Below, one piece after another: positions 1 through 8,835 of a stretch of 64,000 bases of DNA (positions within the stretch are counted from its first letter, which is position 1; each line of letters starts with the position of its first letter). The DNA is from Enterococcus malodoratus ATCC 43197. GTDB lineage: Bacteria; Bacillota; Bacilli; Lactobacillales; Enterococcaceae. The stretch is from contig NZ_KE136481.1 in assembly GCF_000407185.1 (NCBI RefSeq), positions 62,001 through 126,000 of the forward strand, written 5' to 3'. The translations under genes and the position numbers were made by a program. A model generated the notes under the pieces. That model was not told where the DNA came from. It did no database searches and saw only the letters and a list, made by a program, of their open reading frames with translations.

Positions 1-180
<180 letters not shown>

Positions 181-201
181 GCTATTTTGTCCAGAAGATT
201 G

Positions 202-231
202 TTGACGTTTCTATTAACGAACGAGTATTAT
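202..231 (+). promoter_or_regulatory. probable sigma-A promoter of gatCAB
   Basis: TTGACG (202-207) and TATTAT (226-231) are separated by 18 nt, giving a start near 238 and a leader of about 135 nt before gatC. A second TGATAAAAT stretch at 334-342 lacks a convincing -35 box and could be a weaker start. Confidence 0.5.
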
Positions 232-374
232 AAAAAGGCATCAAGTCTAGTAGAATACGTTTTTAACTAATTGTTTGAATTGACTATTTTTTCAAAAAAT
301 TTCAAGAAAAAAACGTGAATTCTAACAGAGATATGATAAAATGATTGAAAATTGACAAAAGAAAGAGGGATATT

Positions 375-680
375 ATGGCAATCAATGAAGAACAAGTGAA
401 ACACGTAGCAAAACTTGCGAAGCTTTCTTTTTCAGATGATGAATTGACCGGTTTCACGGATCAATTGGGAAAAATAATCGACATGGTCGAACAACTTGGA
501 AAAGTTGATACAGAAGGTGTGCCATTTACTTCCAATGTATTAGAAACAATCAATGTCATGCGTGAGGACGTAGCTGATGAAGGCTGGTCACGCGATGAGT
601 TAATGAAAAATGTTCCGGAACACGAAGATGGCTTTATTAAAGTTCCGGCTATCATTGACAACGGAGAGGCTGGTGCATAA
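375..680 (+). CDS. gatC: Asp/Glu-tRNA(Asn/Gln) amidotransferase subunit C
   Basis: GatC is the small stabilising subunit of the GatCAB complex, which converts Glu-tRNA(Gln) and Asp-tRNA(Asn) to the correctly amidated tRNAs. The 101-residue product starts [17 protein letters not shown], the usual helical N-terminus, and contains the family's MREDV block in the middle. I start it at ATG 375, which has the ribosome site AAAGAGGGA at 362-370; an in-frame TTG at 345 would add ten residues without a good ribosome site. It is the first gene of gatC-gatA-gatB, and its TAA overlaps the gatA ATG by one base, so the subunits are translationally coupled. Confidence 0.95.
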   Translation: MAINEEQVKHVAKLAKLSFSDDELTGFTDQLGKIIDMVEQLGKVDTEGVPFTSNVLETINVMREDVADEGWSRDELMKNVPEHEDGFIKVPAIIDNGEAGA

Positions 681-2149
681 TGGAAAAATTATATGACAAA
701 TCAATTGAAGAATTACACAGTCTGTTAGTTTCAAAAGAAATTTCAGCAACTGATTTAACAAGTGAAACATTCACTCGTATTAAGGATACCGAAAAAGATA
801 TTGATGCCTTCATTACTTTAAATGAAGAAAAGGCTCTAGAAATGGCAAAAGCCATCGATGCAAAAGGTATTTCAGAAGAAAATGCCTTAGCCGGTATTCC
901 AATTGGTATTAAAGATAATATCGTAACAAAAGGGCTTTTAACGACTGCGGCGTCTAAAATTTTATCGAATTTCGATCCGATTTATGATGCAACGGTTATG
1001 GAAAAACTTTACAGTTCAGATTTGATTCCTGTTGGGAAATTAAATATGGACGAATTTGCGATGGGCAGCTCAAGTGAAACTTCTTATTTCAAAAAAACTA
1101 AAAATGCTTGGGATCAAACAAAAGTTCCTGGCGGTTCTTCAGGTGGTTCTGCAGCAGCAGTGGCCGCAGGTGAAGTACCCGTTTCTTTAGGGAGCGATAC
1201 AGGTGGAAGTATTCGTCAACCAGCAGCATTTAATGGTGTGGTCGGTTTGAAACCTACTTATGGACGTGTGTCTCGTTTTGGCTTAATCGCTTTTGCTTCA
1301 TCTCTAGATCAAATTGGCCCATTTACGCGTACTGTCAAAGACAATGCATTAGCGTTGAATGCGATTAGCGGCTATGATCCAAAAGACGGTACTTCTGCGG
1401 GTGTTTCTGTACCTGATTTTGCGGCTGGTCTAACTGGCGATATCAAGGGTATGAAGATCGGTTTGCCAAAAGAATTTATGGCAGATGGGATCGAACCTGG
1501 TGTTAAAGCAGCAATTACTAAAGCTGTCGAAACATTCGAGGCATTAGGAGCGACTGTTGAAGAAGTAAGCTTGCCACATTCAAAATATGGAGTAGAAGTC
1601 TATTATATTATCGCTTCTTCTGAAGCAAGTTCAAACTTGCAGCGTTTCGACGGAATTCGTTACGGTTTCCGATCAGAAGATGTACAAAACTTAGAAGATG
1701 TCTATGTGAATACTCGTACTGAAGGTTTTGGGGATGAGGTAAAACGCCGTATCATGTTAGGAACTTTCTCACTTTCTGCAGGGTATTATGATGCGTACTT
1801 CAAGAAAGCTGGACAAGTACGGACGTTGATCAAACAAGACTTCGATAAAGTGTTTGCTGATTATGATTTAATTATTGGCCCAACATCACCAACAGTCGCA
1901 TTTGGCATTGGTGAAAATATTGATGATCCGATCACTATGTATTTAAATGATATTTTGACGATTCCTGTGAACCTAGCGGGATTACCTGGAATGTCGGTTC
2001 CAGCTGGATTCTCTGAAGGTTTGCCAGTCGGGTTACAAATCATCGGAAAACATTTTGATGAATCAACGATGTATAAAGCTGCTTATGCTTTTGAGCAAGC
2101 AACTGATTTCCATAAACAAAAACCAGTGATTTTAGGGGGGGACAAATAA
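680..2149 (+). CDS. gatA: Asp/Glu-tRNA(Asn/Gln) amidotransferase subunit A
   Basis: Glutaminase subunit of GatCAB: it releases ammonia from glutamine and channels it to GatB. The 489-residue protein has the amidase signature fold with the complete Ser-cisSer-Lys triad visible as Lys78 (IPIGIKDN), Ser153 (VPGGSSGGS) and Ser177 ([10 protein letters not shown]). These positions lie one residue from those of characterised staphylococcal GatA. Length is normal and no residues appear missing. Its ATG overlaps the gatC stop (TAATG), and its own TAA overlaps the gatB ATG in the same way, giving a tightly coupled three-gene operon. An active GatCAB implies that Gln-tRNA, and perhaps Asn-tRNA, are made by the indirect route. 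Confidence 0.97.
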   Translation: MEKLYDKSIEELHSLLVSKEISATDLTSETFTRIKDTEKDIDAFITLNEEKALEMAKAIDAKGISEENALAGIPIGIKDNIVTKGLLTTAASKILSNFDPIYDATVMEKLYSSDLIPVGKLNMDEFAMGSSSETSYFKKTKNAWDQTKVPGGSSGGSAAAVAAGEVPVSLGSDTGGSIRQPAAFNGVVGLKPTYGRVSRFGLIAFASSLDQIGPFTRTVKDNALALNAISGYDPKDGTSAGVSVPDFAAGLTGDIKGMKIGLPKEFMADGIEPGVKAAITKAVETFEALGATVEEVSLPHSKYGVEVYYIIASSEASSNLQRFDGIRYGFRSEDVQNLEDVYVNTRTEGFGDEVKRRIMLGTFSLSAGYYDAYFKKAGQVRTLIKQDFDKVFADYDLIIGPTSPTVAFGIGENIDDPITMYLNDILTIPVNLAGLPGMSVPAGFSEGLPVGLQIIGKHFDESTMYKAAYAFEQATDFHKQKPVILGGDK

Positions 2150-3579
2150 TGAATTTAGAAACAGTCATTGGGCTTGAAGTCCATGTAGAATTAAAAACAA
2201 ACTCTAAAATCTTTTCACCTGCGCCCGCTCACTTTGGTGCGGAGGCAAATACCAACACAAATATTATCGACTGGGGTTATCCAGGCGTTTTGCCAGTTAT
2301 GAATAAAGCTGCAATTGAATTTGGAATGAGAGCCGCACTGGCGCTAAATTGTGATATTTCAAAAAATATGCATTTTGACCGTAAGAACTATTTCTACCCA
2401 GATAATCCAAAAGCTTATCAAATTTCGCAATTTGATGAACCAATTGGTCATGATGGCTGGATCGAAATTGATGTTAATGGCAAGAAGAAAAAAATTCGGA
2501 TTGAACGTGTTCATTTAGAAGAAGACGCTGGGAAAAATATGCACGGCATCGGCGGCTACTCATATGTCGATCTAAACCGTCAAGGTACTCCATTGATCGA
2601 GATCGTGTCTGAAGCAGATATGCGTTCTCCTGAAGAAGCGAACGCTTATTTGGAAGCATTGCGTTCAATCGTTCAGTTTACAGGTGTCAGTGATGTGAAG
2701 ATGGAGGAAGGTTCCATGCGTTGTGACGCCAACATCTCTTTACGTCCTTATGGTCAAGAGGAGTTTGGAACAAAAACGGAGTTAAAAAACTTAAACTCAA
2801 TCAGTTTTGTTAAAAAAGGATTGACGTTCGAAGTTCAACGACAAACGAAAGTTCTGCTTTCTGGCGGAACGATTCAGCAAGAAACACGTCGTTACGATGA
2901 AGGAACAAATAAAACAATCTTGATGCGTGTCAAAGAAGGTTCAAGTGACTACCGTTACTTCCCAGAACCAGATATTCCACGTTTTGAAATTGATGACGAA
3001 TGGATTGAAAAAGTTCGTGTAAGTTTACCAGAGATGCCTGCATCTCGTCGCGAACGCTATGTGAACGAGTTGGGCTTGCCAGAATATGACTCAATGGTCT
3101 TGACTTTGAGTCGCGAAATGTCAGATTTCTTTGAAGAAACTTTAAAAGAAGGTGTCGATGCAAAACAAGCATCTAACTGGTTAATGGGTGAAGTATCAGC
3201 TTATTTAAATAGTGAAAAAATGGAATTAGCAGATACGAAACTAACACCGAACAACCTAGCCGGTATGATTAAGTTAATTACTGATGGTACAATCAGTTCA
3301 AAAATTGCGAAGAAAGTCTTCCGTGAGCTAATTCAAAACGGTGGTGATGCGAAAGAAGTTGTTGAAGCAAAAGGGCTTATTCAATTGTCTGATCCTGCTC
3401 AATTATTGCCAATGATCAACGAAGTGCTTGATAACAATGAACAATCTGTTGAAGACTTTAAGAACGGCAAAGATCGAGCAGTCGGTTTCTTAGTTGGACA
3501 AATTATGAAGGCGACTAAAGGGAAGGCTAATCCTGGCGTAGTAAATAAATTGCTTCAAGAGGAATTAGCAAAACGGTAA
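2149..3579 (+). CDS. gatB: Asp/Glu-tRNA(Asn/Gln) amidotransferase subunit B
   Basis: GatB phosphorylates the misacylated Glu or Asp on the tRNA and transfers ammonia to it. The 476-residue sequence begins with the conserved [13 protein letters not shown] block, has the DYRYFPEPD signature in the middle, and ends with the helical and YqeY/tail domain ([12 protein letters not shown]) that contacts the tRNA elbow. Length is normal. It begins on the overlapping ATAATG with gatA. Eleven bases separate it from the next gene, whose ribosome site AAGGAG overlaps the gatB stop, so dgkB is probably in the same transcript. Confidence 0.97.
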   Translation: MNLETVIGLEVHVELKTNSKIFSPAPAHFGAEANTNTNIIDWGYPGVLPVMNKAAIEFGMRAALALNCDISKNMHFDRKNYFYPDNPKAYQISQFDEPIGHDGWIEIDVNGKKKKIRIERVHLEEDAGKNMHGIGGYSYVDLNRQGTPLIEIVSEADMRSPEEANAYLEALRSIVQFTGVSDVKMEEGSMRCDANISLRPYGQEEFGTKTELKNLNSISFVKKGLTFEVQRQTKVLLSGGTIQQETRRYDEGTNKTILMRVKEGSSDYRYFPEPDIPRFEIDDEWIEKVRVSLPEMPASRRERYVNELGLPEYDSMVLTLSREMSDFFEETLKEGVDAKQASNWLMGEVSAYLNSEKMELADTKLTPNNLAGMIKLITDGTISSKIAKKVFRELIQNGGDAKEVVEAKGLIQLSDPAQLLPMINEVLDNNEQSVEDFKNGKDRAVGFLVGQIMKATKGKANPGVVNKLLQEELAKR

Positions 3580-3590
3580 GGAGCTCGATT

Positions 3591-4601
3591 ATGAGAAAAG
3601 CACGACTGATTTATAATCCAGTATCTGGAAAAGAGATCATGCGCAATAATTTGGCGGATATCTTAGATGCCATTGAAAAAGCAGGTTATGAAGCAAGTGC
3701 CTTTGCCACGACTCCTGAACCTGATTCAGCAAAAAAAGAAGCAGCCCGTGCGGCAAAAGCGGGATTTGAGTTAGTTGTTGCGGCTGGCGGAGACGGAACG
3801 ATCAATGAGGTTGTCAATGGTATTGCCAATTTGAAAAAACGACCGAAGATGGCGATCATTCCGGCGGGCACGACCAATGATTATGCCCGCGCCTTAAAAG
3901 TTCCACGCAACAATGTCAAAGCTGCGGCTGAGGTGATCCAAAAACAGCAAACAGTTAAAATGGACATTGGGAAGGCAGCAGAAACTTACTTTATCAATAT
4001 TGCAGCAGGAGGGTCACTGACTGAGCTGACGTATGAAGTCCCTTCTGAACTGAAAAGTATTTTCGGGTACCTTGCCTATTTAGCGAAGGGTGCTGAAATG
4101 CTTCCGCGAATCAAACCAACTAAAATGCGTTTGGTATACGAAGGCGGGGAATACGAAGGCAATGCCTCGATGTTTTTCTTAGGATTAACTAATTCAATTG
4201 GCGGATTTGAGACCATCGCTCCAGATGCAAAATTGGATGATGGAAAATTCTCGTTAATTGTTGTTAAAACAGCGAATCTTTTTGAAATCGTTCGTTTGAT
4301 TACATTAGTGCTGAATGGCGGTAAACACGTGAATGATTCAAAAGTTCTGTATGTAAAAACGAGTTTCCTAGATGCTAGTTTAATTGATACAGATAAGAAA
4401 ATGATGATCAATTTGGATGGCGAATATGGCGGTGATGCCCCGATGCGTTTTGAAAATCTTCACCAGCATATCGAGTTTTATGCAAATACTGATGAAATTA
4501 ACGATGATGCAATCTTAGGTCCTGATGATCAAAAACGCGAAGCGGGAATCGAGCTCGTCAAGGAATATGAAAAAATCCAAGATGAGGATTCTGAAGAATA
4601 A
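3591..4601 (+). CDS. dgkB: diacylglycerol kinase, DgkB/YegS family
   Basis: Soluble lipid kinase that phosphorylates diacylglycerol to phosphatidate; in Gram-positives DgkB recycles the diacylglycerol left by lipoteichoic acid synthesis. The 336-residue protein starts with RLIYNPVSGKE, carries the nucleotide-binding GGDGTINEVVNGI (about residues 64-76) and the GTTNDYARAL block (about 92-101), and has the conserved LDGE (about 278-281) in its C-terminal beta-sandwich. The end is an acidic tail. Placement straight after gatCAB is the usual Firmicutes order. The start has AAGGAG at 3577-3582. A strong terminator follows. Confidence 0.9.
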   Translation: MRKARLIYNPVSGKEIMRNNLADILDAIEKAGYEASAFATTPEPDSAKKEAARAAKAGFELVVAAGGDGTINEVVNGIANLKKRPKMAIIPAGTTNDYARALKVPRNNVKAAAEVIQKQQTVKMDIGKAAETYFINIAAGGSLTELTYEVPSELKSIFGYLAYLAKGAEMLPRIKPTKMRLVYEGGEYEGNASMFFLGLTNSIGGFETIAPDAKLDDGKFSLIVVKTANLFEIVRLITLVLNGGKHVNDSKVLYVKTSFLDASLIDTDKKMMINLDGEYGGDAPMRFENLHQHIEFYANTDEINDDAILGPDDQKREAGIELVKEYEKIQDEDSEE

Positions 4602-4606
4602 TTTTG

Positions 4607-4640
4607 AAACGTTTCTGTTGAAAGACAGAAACGTTTTTTT
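4607..4640 (+). terminator. intrinsic terminator after dgkB
   Basis: An 11-bp perfect stem (AAACGTTTCTG with CAGAAACGTTT) is followed by seven T residues. It ends the gatCAB-dgkB unit. Confidence 0.92.
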
Positions 4641-4733
4641 ACGAAATAATTTACATTTGACTAATTAACTATTCAAAGACAGCTTCTGATTGATTCTTAC
4701 AAAAGTCTTAAATGTGAAACGCTTAGTGTTATC

Positions 4734-4762
4734 TTGCTTTTTCTAGTAGAATTCATTAGAAT
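4734..4762 (+). promoter_or_regulatory. sigma-A promoter of rlmCD
   Basis: TTGCTT (4734-4739) and TAGAAT (4757-4762) are 17 nt apart, predicting a start near 4769 and a very short leader to ATG 4791. The TTG at 4734 is also a possible in-frame upstream start of rlmCD, but it is better read as the -35 box. Confidence 0.65.
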
Positions 4763-4790
4763 AGATAAATCAGCCTTGAAGGAGAATAAA

Positions 4791-6155
4791 ATGACCACAG
4801 TAGAAAAGAATCAAACATACACCGTCACAATCGATGACCTATCTTATGAGGGTCTTGGTGTGGCTCATATCGACGGATATCCGCTTTTTATCGAAAACGC
4901 TTTGCCAGAAGAAGAAATGGTAATAAAAGCAGTAAAAGTTGGTAAAAAATTTGGATACGGAAAAGTTATGGAACGTTTCAATGCCAATCCTGAACGCCAA
5001 GAAGTAGAGGATCTAGACTTATTAAGAAGCGGTATCGCACCATTAAGCCATATGACATATGATTATCAACTACGTTTTAAAAAACAGCAAGTTGAAAATG
5101 TTTTAAGAACTATTGCGAAGTTGCCAGAATTGCCTGTAGCACCAACTTTAGGGATGGAAAATCCAATTGGTTATCGTAATAAAGCACAAATTCCAGTTCA
5201 AAAAGTGGATAACAAATTGACGACTGGTTTTTATCGTAAAAATTCTCACAATTTATTACCGATTGAAAACTACCTCATTCAAGATCCTAAAATTGACCAA
5301 GCGATCATTACGATACGGGATATTTTGCAACGTTTCAATGTTAAGGCATACAACGAACGTGAAAATACAGGATTTATTCGCCATATCATAATCCGTCGAG
5401 GTCACTACAGTCACGAAATGATGGTCATTCTAGTTACTAGAACGGAACGTTTCTTTAAAGGCACAGAAATTGCTGAAACGATCAAAACAGAATTGCCAGA
5501 AGTTGTTTCTGTAATTCAAAATGTCAATTCTGAAAAAACTAATGTGATTATGGGACAGTTAGAAAAAGTTTTATTTGGAAAAACTACAATCGATGATACG
5601 TTATTGGGCAGAACCTATCGAATCTCACCACAATCATTTTATCAAGTAAATACAGAACAAACTGAGGTATTATACAAAACTGCGATTGATTTTGCCGAAT
5701 TGGATTCGGAGGACATCGTTGTTGACGCTTATTGTGGCATCGGTACGATTGGCTTATCTTTAGCAGATAATGTGAAACATGTCTATGGTGTGGAAATTGT
5801 TCCGCAAGCAATCGAAGATGCGAAGGCAAATGCGAAAGCAAACGGTATTGAAAATGCAAATTACGAAATCGGCAAAGCTGAAAAAATTATGCCGCGCTGG
5901 GCTCGTGAAGGAATTGAACCTTCAGTAATTTTTGTTGATCCACCTAGAAAAGGATTGGATGAAAAGTTTATTGAAGCTTCGGCTGCAGTAAATCCAGAAA
6001 AAATTGTCTATATCTCTTGTAACCCTGCAACTTTGGCGAGAGATTTAAGAAGATATGAAGATCTTGGTTATCACGCTGTGAAGGTTCAACCAGTGGATTT
6101 ATTCCCACAAACCTATCATGTCGAATCAGTGACTTTATTGATAAAGGTGGTGTAA
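4791..6155 (+). CDS. rlmD: 23S rRNA (uracil-C5)-methyltransferase, RlmCD type
   Basis: RumA/TrmA-family enzyme that methylates C5 of 23S rRNA uridines; in Bacillus and Streptococcus one such protein modifies both U747 and U1939 (RlmCD). The 454-residue product has an N-terminal TRAM domain (about 8-65), the SAM-binding VVDAYCGIGTIGLSLA (about 308-323) and the nucleophile region YISCNPATLARDL (about 399-411). ATG 4791 is chosen because AAGGAG lies at 4779-4784. The four N-terminal cysteines that bind a 4Fe-4S cluster in E. coli RlmD are absent: the corresponding stretch reads RSGIAPLSHMTYDYQL, and only two cysteines exist in the whole protein. The downstream small ORF begins three bases after the stop. 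Confidence 0.92.
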   Translation: MTTVEKNQTYTVTIDDLSYEGLGVAHIDGYPLFIENALPEEEMVIKAVKVGKKFGYGKVMERFNANPERQEVEDLDLLRSGIAPLSHMTYDYQLRFKKQQVENVLRTIAKLPELPVAPTLGMENPIGYRNKAQIPVQKVDNKLTTGFYRKNSHNLLPIENYLIQDPKIDQAIITIRDILQRFNVKAYNERENTGFIRHIIIRRGHYSHEMMVILVTRTERFFKGTEIAETIKTELPEVVSVIQNVNSEKTNVIMGQLEKVLFGKTTIDDTLLGRTYRISPQSFYQVNTEQTEVLYKTAIDFAELDSEDIVVDAYCGIGTIGLSLADNVKHVYGVEIVPQAIEDAKANAKANGIENANYEIGKAEKIMPRWAREGIEPSVIFVDPPRKGLDEKFIEASAAVNPEKIVYISCNPATLARDLRRYEDLGYHAVKVQPVDLFPQTYHVESVTLLIKVV

Positions 6156-6157
6156 GA

Positions 6158-6286
6158 ATGAATCAAAAAGAAAAAATGTTAGAACTGATCAAAAAGAAAC
6201 AAGGCGGTGGACGTTCAGAAAAAATGGAAACGCCAAAAAATGATCGTAAAAACATGCGTAAAGGACCAAAGATTTATAATAAGTAG
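6158..6286 (+). CDS. small basic protein of 42 residues, unknown function
   Basis: Short ORF starting two bases after the rlmCD stop, with GGTGG (6146-6150) inside the end of rlmCD as a plausible ribosome site, so translation is probably coupled. The product is very basic and lysine-rich (starts MNQKEKMLELIKKKQGGG, ends RKGPKIYNK), with no hydrophobic segment and no cysteine. I do not recognise a named family. A small protein of this general character beside an rRNA modification gene would fit RNA or ribosome binding, but that is inference only. The next gene begins 23 nt further on with its own ribosome site, so the three probably form one transcript from the rlmCD promoter. Confidence 0.7.
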   Translation: MNQKEKMLELIKKKQGGGRSEKMETPKNDRKNMRKGPKIYNK

Positions 6287-6309
6287 AGTCACAGAAAGGA
6301 GCCATTCTA

Positions 6310-6723
6310 TTGGGAAATGTTTGGATACAACGACTAACGAAATTTTACCAAAAATATGCATATTTAATGCGAGGACGTTATGGCAGATTAGATCAAATTA
6401 ACAAAGCCTTATTAATTCTTTGGGCGGTATTGATGATTGTTGACCGTTGGATTCCGTTTTATATCGGAAATATTTTGGCGTTAGCAGCTTTTGCCTTAGT
6501 CCTTTATCGATTTTGTTCGAAAAAGATCTATCCACGAAGCAATGAAAACCAAAAATTTACTCAATGGATCGCTCGTATGAAAGATTTTTTTAAAGGAAAA
6601 AATGGAACCTATCGTTACTTTAAATGTCCTGAATGTAAACAACAGATGCGTGCACCAAAAGGTCGAGGGAAAATCAAGGTAACGTGTAAAAATTGTCATA
6701 CGCAATTCGTGAAGAAGGTCTAG
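6310..6723 (+). CDS. two-TM membrane protein with C-terminal zinc ribbon
   Basis: The 137-residue protein has a basic N-terminal segment, two adjacent hydrophobic helices (about residues 32-47 and 50-68), and a soluble C-terminal domain with a CPEC...CKNC zinc ribbon (about 100-127) surrounded by lysine and arginine. The start is TTG 6310, supported by AGAAAGGAG at 6293-6301; there is no ATG at an equivalent position. I know no function; the topology would put a nucleic-acid- or protein-binding zinc ribbon on the inner face of the membrane. It follows rlmCD and the 42-residue ORF closely. A weak hairpin overlapping its stop (CTAGTTTT with AAACTAG, then T-rich) may terminate part of the transcription. 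Confidence 0.75.
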   Translation: MGNVWIQRLTKFYQKYAYLMRGRYGRLDQINKALLILWAVLMIVDRWIPFYIGNILALAAFALVLYRFCSKKIYPRSNENQKFTQWIARMKDFFKGKNGTYRYFKCPECKQQMRAPKGRGKIKVTCKNCHTQFVKKV

Positions 6724-6773
6724 TTTTTAAAACTAGGCTTTTTCTGATATTCTTACAACGAGAAGGTGAGAAG

Positions 6774-7442
6774 ATGAAATTAATTTTAGTCCGACATGGC
6801 GAAAGTGAAGCGAATTTCGAGAACTATTGGACTGGCTGGTTAGATGTCGACCTAACTGAAAAGGGAATTGAACAGGCGAGAAGTGCTGGGAAAAAAATAA
6901 AAGCAGCGGACTTACTAATTGATGTGGCTGTTGAGTCAGTATTAAAACGGTCCATTAAGACGGCCAAAATGATTTTACAAGAGGCCGAAGCAAGTTTTGT
7001 TCCTGAATATAAAACGTGGCGCTTAAACGAACGGCATTATGGTGCGTTAGTTGGCAAAAATAAAGAAATCATTACTGAAAATTTCGGGGCCGAGCAAGTA
7101 AAAAAGTGGCGAAGAGGATTTGATGAAATACCGCCATTAACGAAGAATAATCATTTTGATCGTCGATATGACATGCTGGATCCGCGACTAATACCTACTG
7201 GAGAAAGTTTGCACATGACTTTACAACGCGTCATTCCATTGTGGCAGGATCAGATTGCGCCTAATTTACTAGATGGGAAGACAATCTTGGTATGTGGTCA
7301 TGGGAATAGCTTGCGTGCGTTGGTGCAATTTCTAGAAAATGTTCCAAAAGACCAAGTTGATCGGATCGATATACCTAATGCAACACCGATGATTTATACT
7401 TTTAGCTCGCAGTTAGAAATTACAGAAAAAGAAATTTTATAA
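6774..7442 (+). CDS. phosphoglycerate mutase family protein (dPGM-like)
   Basis: The 222-residue protein belongs to the histidine phosphatase superfamily and looks like a divergent 2,3-bisphosphoglycerate-dependent phosphoglycerate mutase. The phosphorylated histidine is His8 in LVRHGESEAN. LNERHYGALVG supplies the catalytic glutamate, and GHGNSLRALVQFL supplies the second histidine. The segment WTGWLDVDLTEKG is also typical of the mutases. ATG 6774 is preferred over an upstream in-frame start because AGAAGGTGAG precedes it. It may be the glycolytic enzyme or a second, less conserved paralogue; blocks such as the ESLKDT region deviate from standard GpmA, so I leave the gene symbol open. Confidence 0.85.
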   Translation: MKLILVRHGESEANFENYWTGWLDVDLTEKGIEQARSAGKKIKAADLLIDVAVESVLKRSIKTAKMILQEAEASFVPEYKTWRLNERHYGALVGKNKEIITENFGAEQVKKWRRGFDEIPPLTKNNHFDRRYDMLDPRLIPTGESLHMTLQRVIPLWQDQIAPNLLDGKTILVCGHGNSLRALVQFLENVPKDQVDRIDIPNATPMIYTFSSQLEITEKEIL

Positions 7443-7472
7443 AATTATTATGTTAACTTGGGAAGGATAATT

Positions 7473-8078
7473 ATGAATTATATTTGGGATTTTGATGGGA
7501 CATTGTATGATACTTATCCCATTATGATGAAAGCATTAATGAGGACTTTTGAGGATTTTGATTTGCAAAAGGATCAGGTCGATGTCTATAAAAAAATCAA
7601 AGAAGAGTCAATTCGTCAAATGATTATTGATTGGCAGTTGCCAATACCAGATTTTGATCAAACCTATCATCAATATGAGGCCCAGCAAAATAAGGGCTCT
7701 TTTCCCTTTGTGGAGGCTAAAGATACACTAAAGAAGTTACAAGAAAAAGGCGGACAGCATTTCATTTTGACTCATCGTACTGTGGAATCGACTTGGCGGT
7801 TGTTAAAACGTGATGGATTAGATTCCTTGATCGTTGAAATTATCGGAAGTGATTCCAATTTTCCGCGAAAACCTGATCCGGCAGCAATTAATTATTTTAT
7901 CAATAATCACCAGCTCGATCGGAGCCAAACAGTCATGATAGGCGATCGCAAATTAGATATTGAGGCAGGAAATAACGCTGATGTTCAAACTGTTTTTTTT
8001 GATTTGGATTTTTTGGGACAAGAAATCACAGCTACTTATTTTATAAATAATTTAAAAGAAATGGTACAAATTTTTTGA
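7473..8078 (+). CDS. HAD-superfamily hydrolase
   Basis: The 201-residue protein is a haloacid-dehalogenase-type phosphatase. Motif I WDFDGTLYD (nucleophile Asp6, general acid Asp8) lies at the extreme N-terminus, motif II is the threonine in LTHR, motif III the lysine in RKPDPAAI, and motif IV GDRKLDIEAG. A helical cap sits between motifs I and II, so this is the HAD-IA (phosphoglycolate phosphatase/beta-phosphoglucomutase-like) group. The natural substrate cannot be read from the sequence. ATG 7473 has GGAAGGAT at 7461-7468. The gene lies 30 nt after the mutase gene and is probably co-transcribed with it. Confidence 0.88.
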   Translation: MNYIWDFDGTLYDTYPIMMKALMRTFEDFDLQKDQVDVYKKIKEESIRQMIIDWQLPIPDFDQTYHQYEAQQNKGSFPFVEAKDTLKKLQEKGGQHFILTHRTVESTWRLLKRDGLDSLIVEIIGSDSNFPRKPDPAAINYFINNHQLDRSQTVMIGDRKLDIEAGNNADVQTVFFDLDFLGQEITATYFINNLKEMVQIF

Positions 8079-8211
8079 GCGGAAAGCTATAATTGAGGTA
8101 AGGGTGCATTTCTTCTTTTTACTTTAGCAAACTATTAAACAGTTATAAGGTGCAAAAAAACGAATCCTTAATATGATATTATTCTTTTCGAATTAATCAA
8201 GGAGGTGCGAA

Positions 8212-8595
8212 ATGGAAATACAACGTGATCAGGAAGTAGTAGAATCATTTAACTACGGGCTTCCTCCCAAAGACCAAGTAGTGAAACAAAAATTGCTGAT
8301 TAATTTCAGTCCATTAGAAGCAATGGATCCGGGATATCCAGCTGAAAATAGCATTATGGGAGTACGAATTGAATTCGTTCTTCCGTTTGAAGATTTCATC
8401 ATCGGGGGTGTGTTCTCTCAAGTGATTCATGTGATTGGACGCCAAGTAAAACAGCAAAACGATTTGACAGAAGCTGAGGCGAATGAAATGATTCGTCCAA
8501 TTTTAAAATTAATCGAACGGATGGTTTATGAAATTACAGAAATTGCTTTGGATAAACCAGGAGTTAAAATTAATTTTTCTTCTAATACAATTTAA
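8212..8595 (+). CDS. DUF1149 family protein
   Basis: The 127-residue cytoplasmic protein begins MEIQRDQEVVESFNYG and contains the VRIEFVLPFEDFIIGG core typical of the Lactobacillales DUF1149 family. To my knowledge that family has a SecB-like fold and no assigned function. There is no signal peptide, membrane segment or cysteine pair. The ribosome site AAGGAGGTG (8201-8209) is unusually strong, and a possible -10 box (TATGATATTAT, around 8171-8181) precedes it, so the gene is likely expressed alone. A large terminator follows directly. Assignment to the family is from recognition of the sequence pattern. Confidence 0.75.
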   Translation: MEIQRDQEVVESFNYGLPPKDQVVKQKLLINFSPLEAMDPGYPAENSIMGVRIEFVLPFEDFIIGGVFSQVIHVIGRQVKQQNDLTEAEANEMIRPILKLIERMVYEITEIALDKPGVKINFSSNTI

Positions 8596-8600
8596 AAGTT

Positions 8601-8664
8601 TTTCCTCCGTTTTGAAGGACATCTAAAAGATTTTTAGATCCCTTTCAAGATGGAGGATTTTTTT
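8601..8664 (+). terminator. large intrinsic terminator after the DUF1149 gene
   Basis: A long, slightly bulged stem (CCTCC...TTTGAAGG pairing with CCTTTCAA...GGAGG) is capped by an inner TCTAAAA/TTTTAGA hairpin and followed by seven T residues. Confidence 0.88.
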
Positions 8665-8677
8665 CAATGCAAATTGT

Positions 8678-8706
8678 AAGACAGATTATTTTATCTGCGT
8701 TATAAT
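8678..8706 (+). promoter_or_regulatory. sigma-A promoter of tcyP
   Basis: AAGACA (8678-8683) and a perfect TATAAT (8701-8706) are 17 nt apart. The predicted start near 8713 leaves a leader of about 120 nt before tcyP. Confidence 0.6.
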
Positions 8707-8712
8707 TGATCG

Positions 8713-8820
8713 TCACTAAAATTTAGGATTCGCGCAGCTACTTTTTAGGGTAATTCACTGAAGAGTGAATACCGGGAACCTTTACTTCCTTTGACAGACT
8801 TGTCATTATAGAAAGTTATT
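8713..8820 (+). promoter_or_regulatory. structured, unclassified 5' leader of tcyP
   Basis: The leader contains a stable hairpin ATTCACT-GAAG-AGTGAAT (about 8752-8770), extendable outward by GGT/ACC pairs, and a short TGACA-GACT-TGTCA hairpin (8792-8805) just before the ribosome site AAGGAGG. It does not match consensus elements I know of SAM, SMK, T-box, lysine, glycine or c-di-AMP riboswitches. Control of a cystine transporter suggests a sulfur or amino-acid signal, but that is inference. Confidence 0.4.
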
Positions 8821-8835
8821 TTAAGGAGGAATACA

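Noticed and set aside
4734-4790. TTG 4734 as the start of rlmCD, adding 19 residues
   Set aside because: The TTG is the -35 hexamer of a well-spaced promoter, and a good ribosome site AAGGAG lies before ATG 4791.
8713-8820. SAM, SMK, T-box or lysine riboswitch before tcyP
   Set aside because: None of the conserved blocks of these elements (for example the T-box GGTGGNACCGCG or the SAM-I core) are present.
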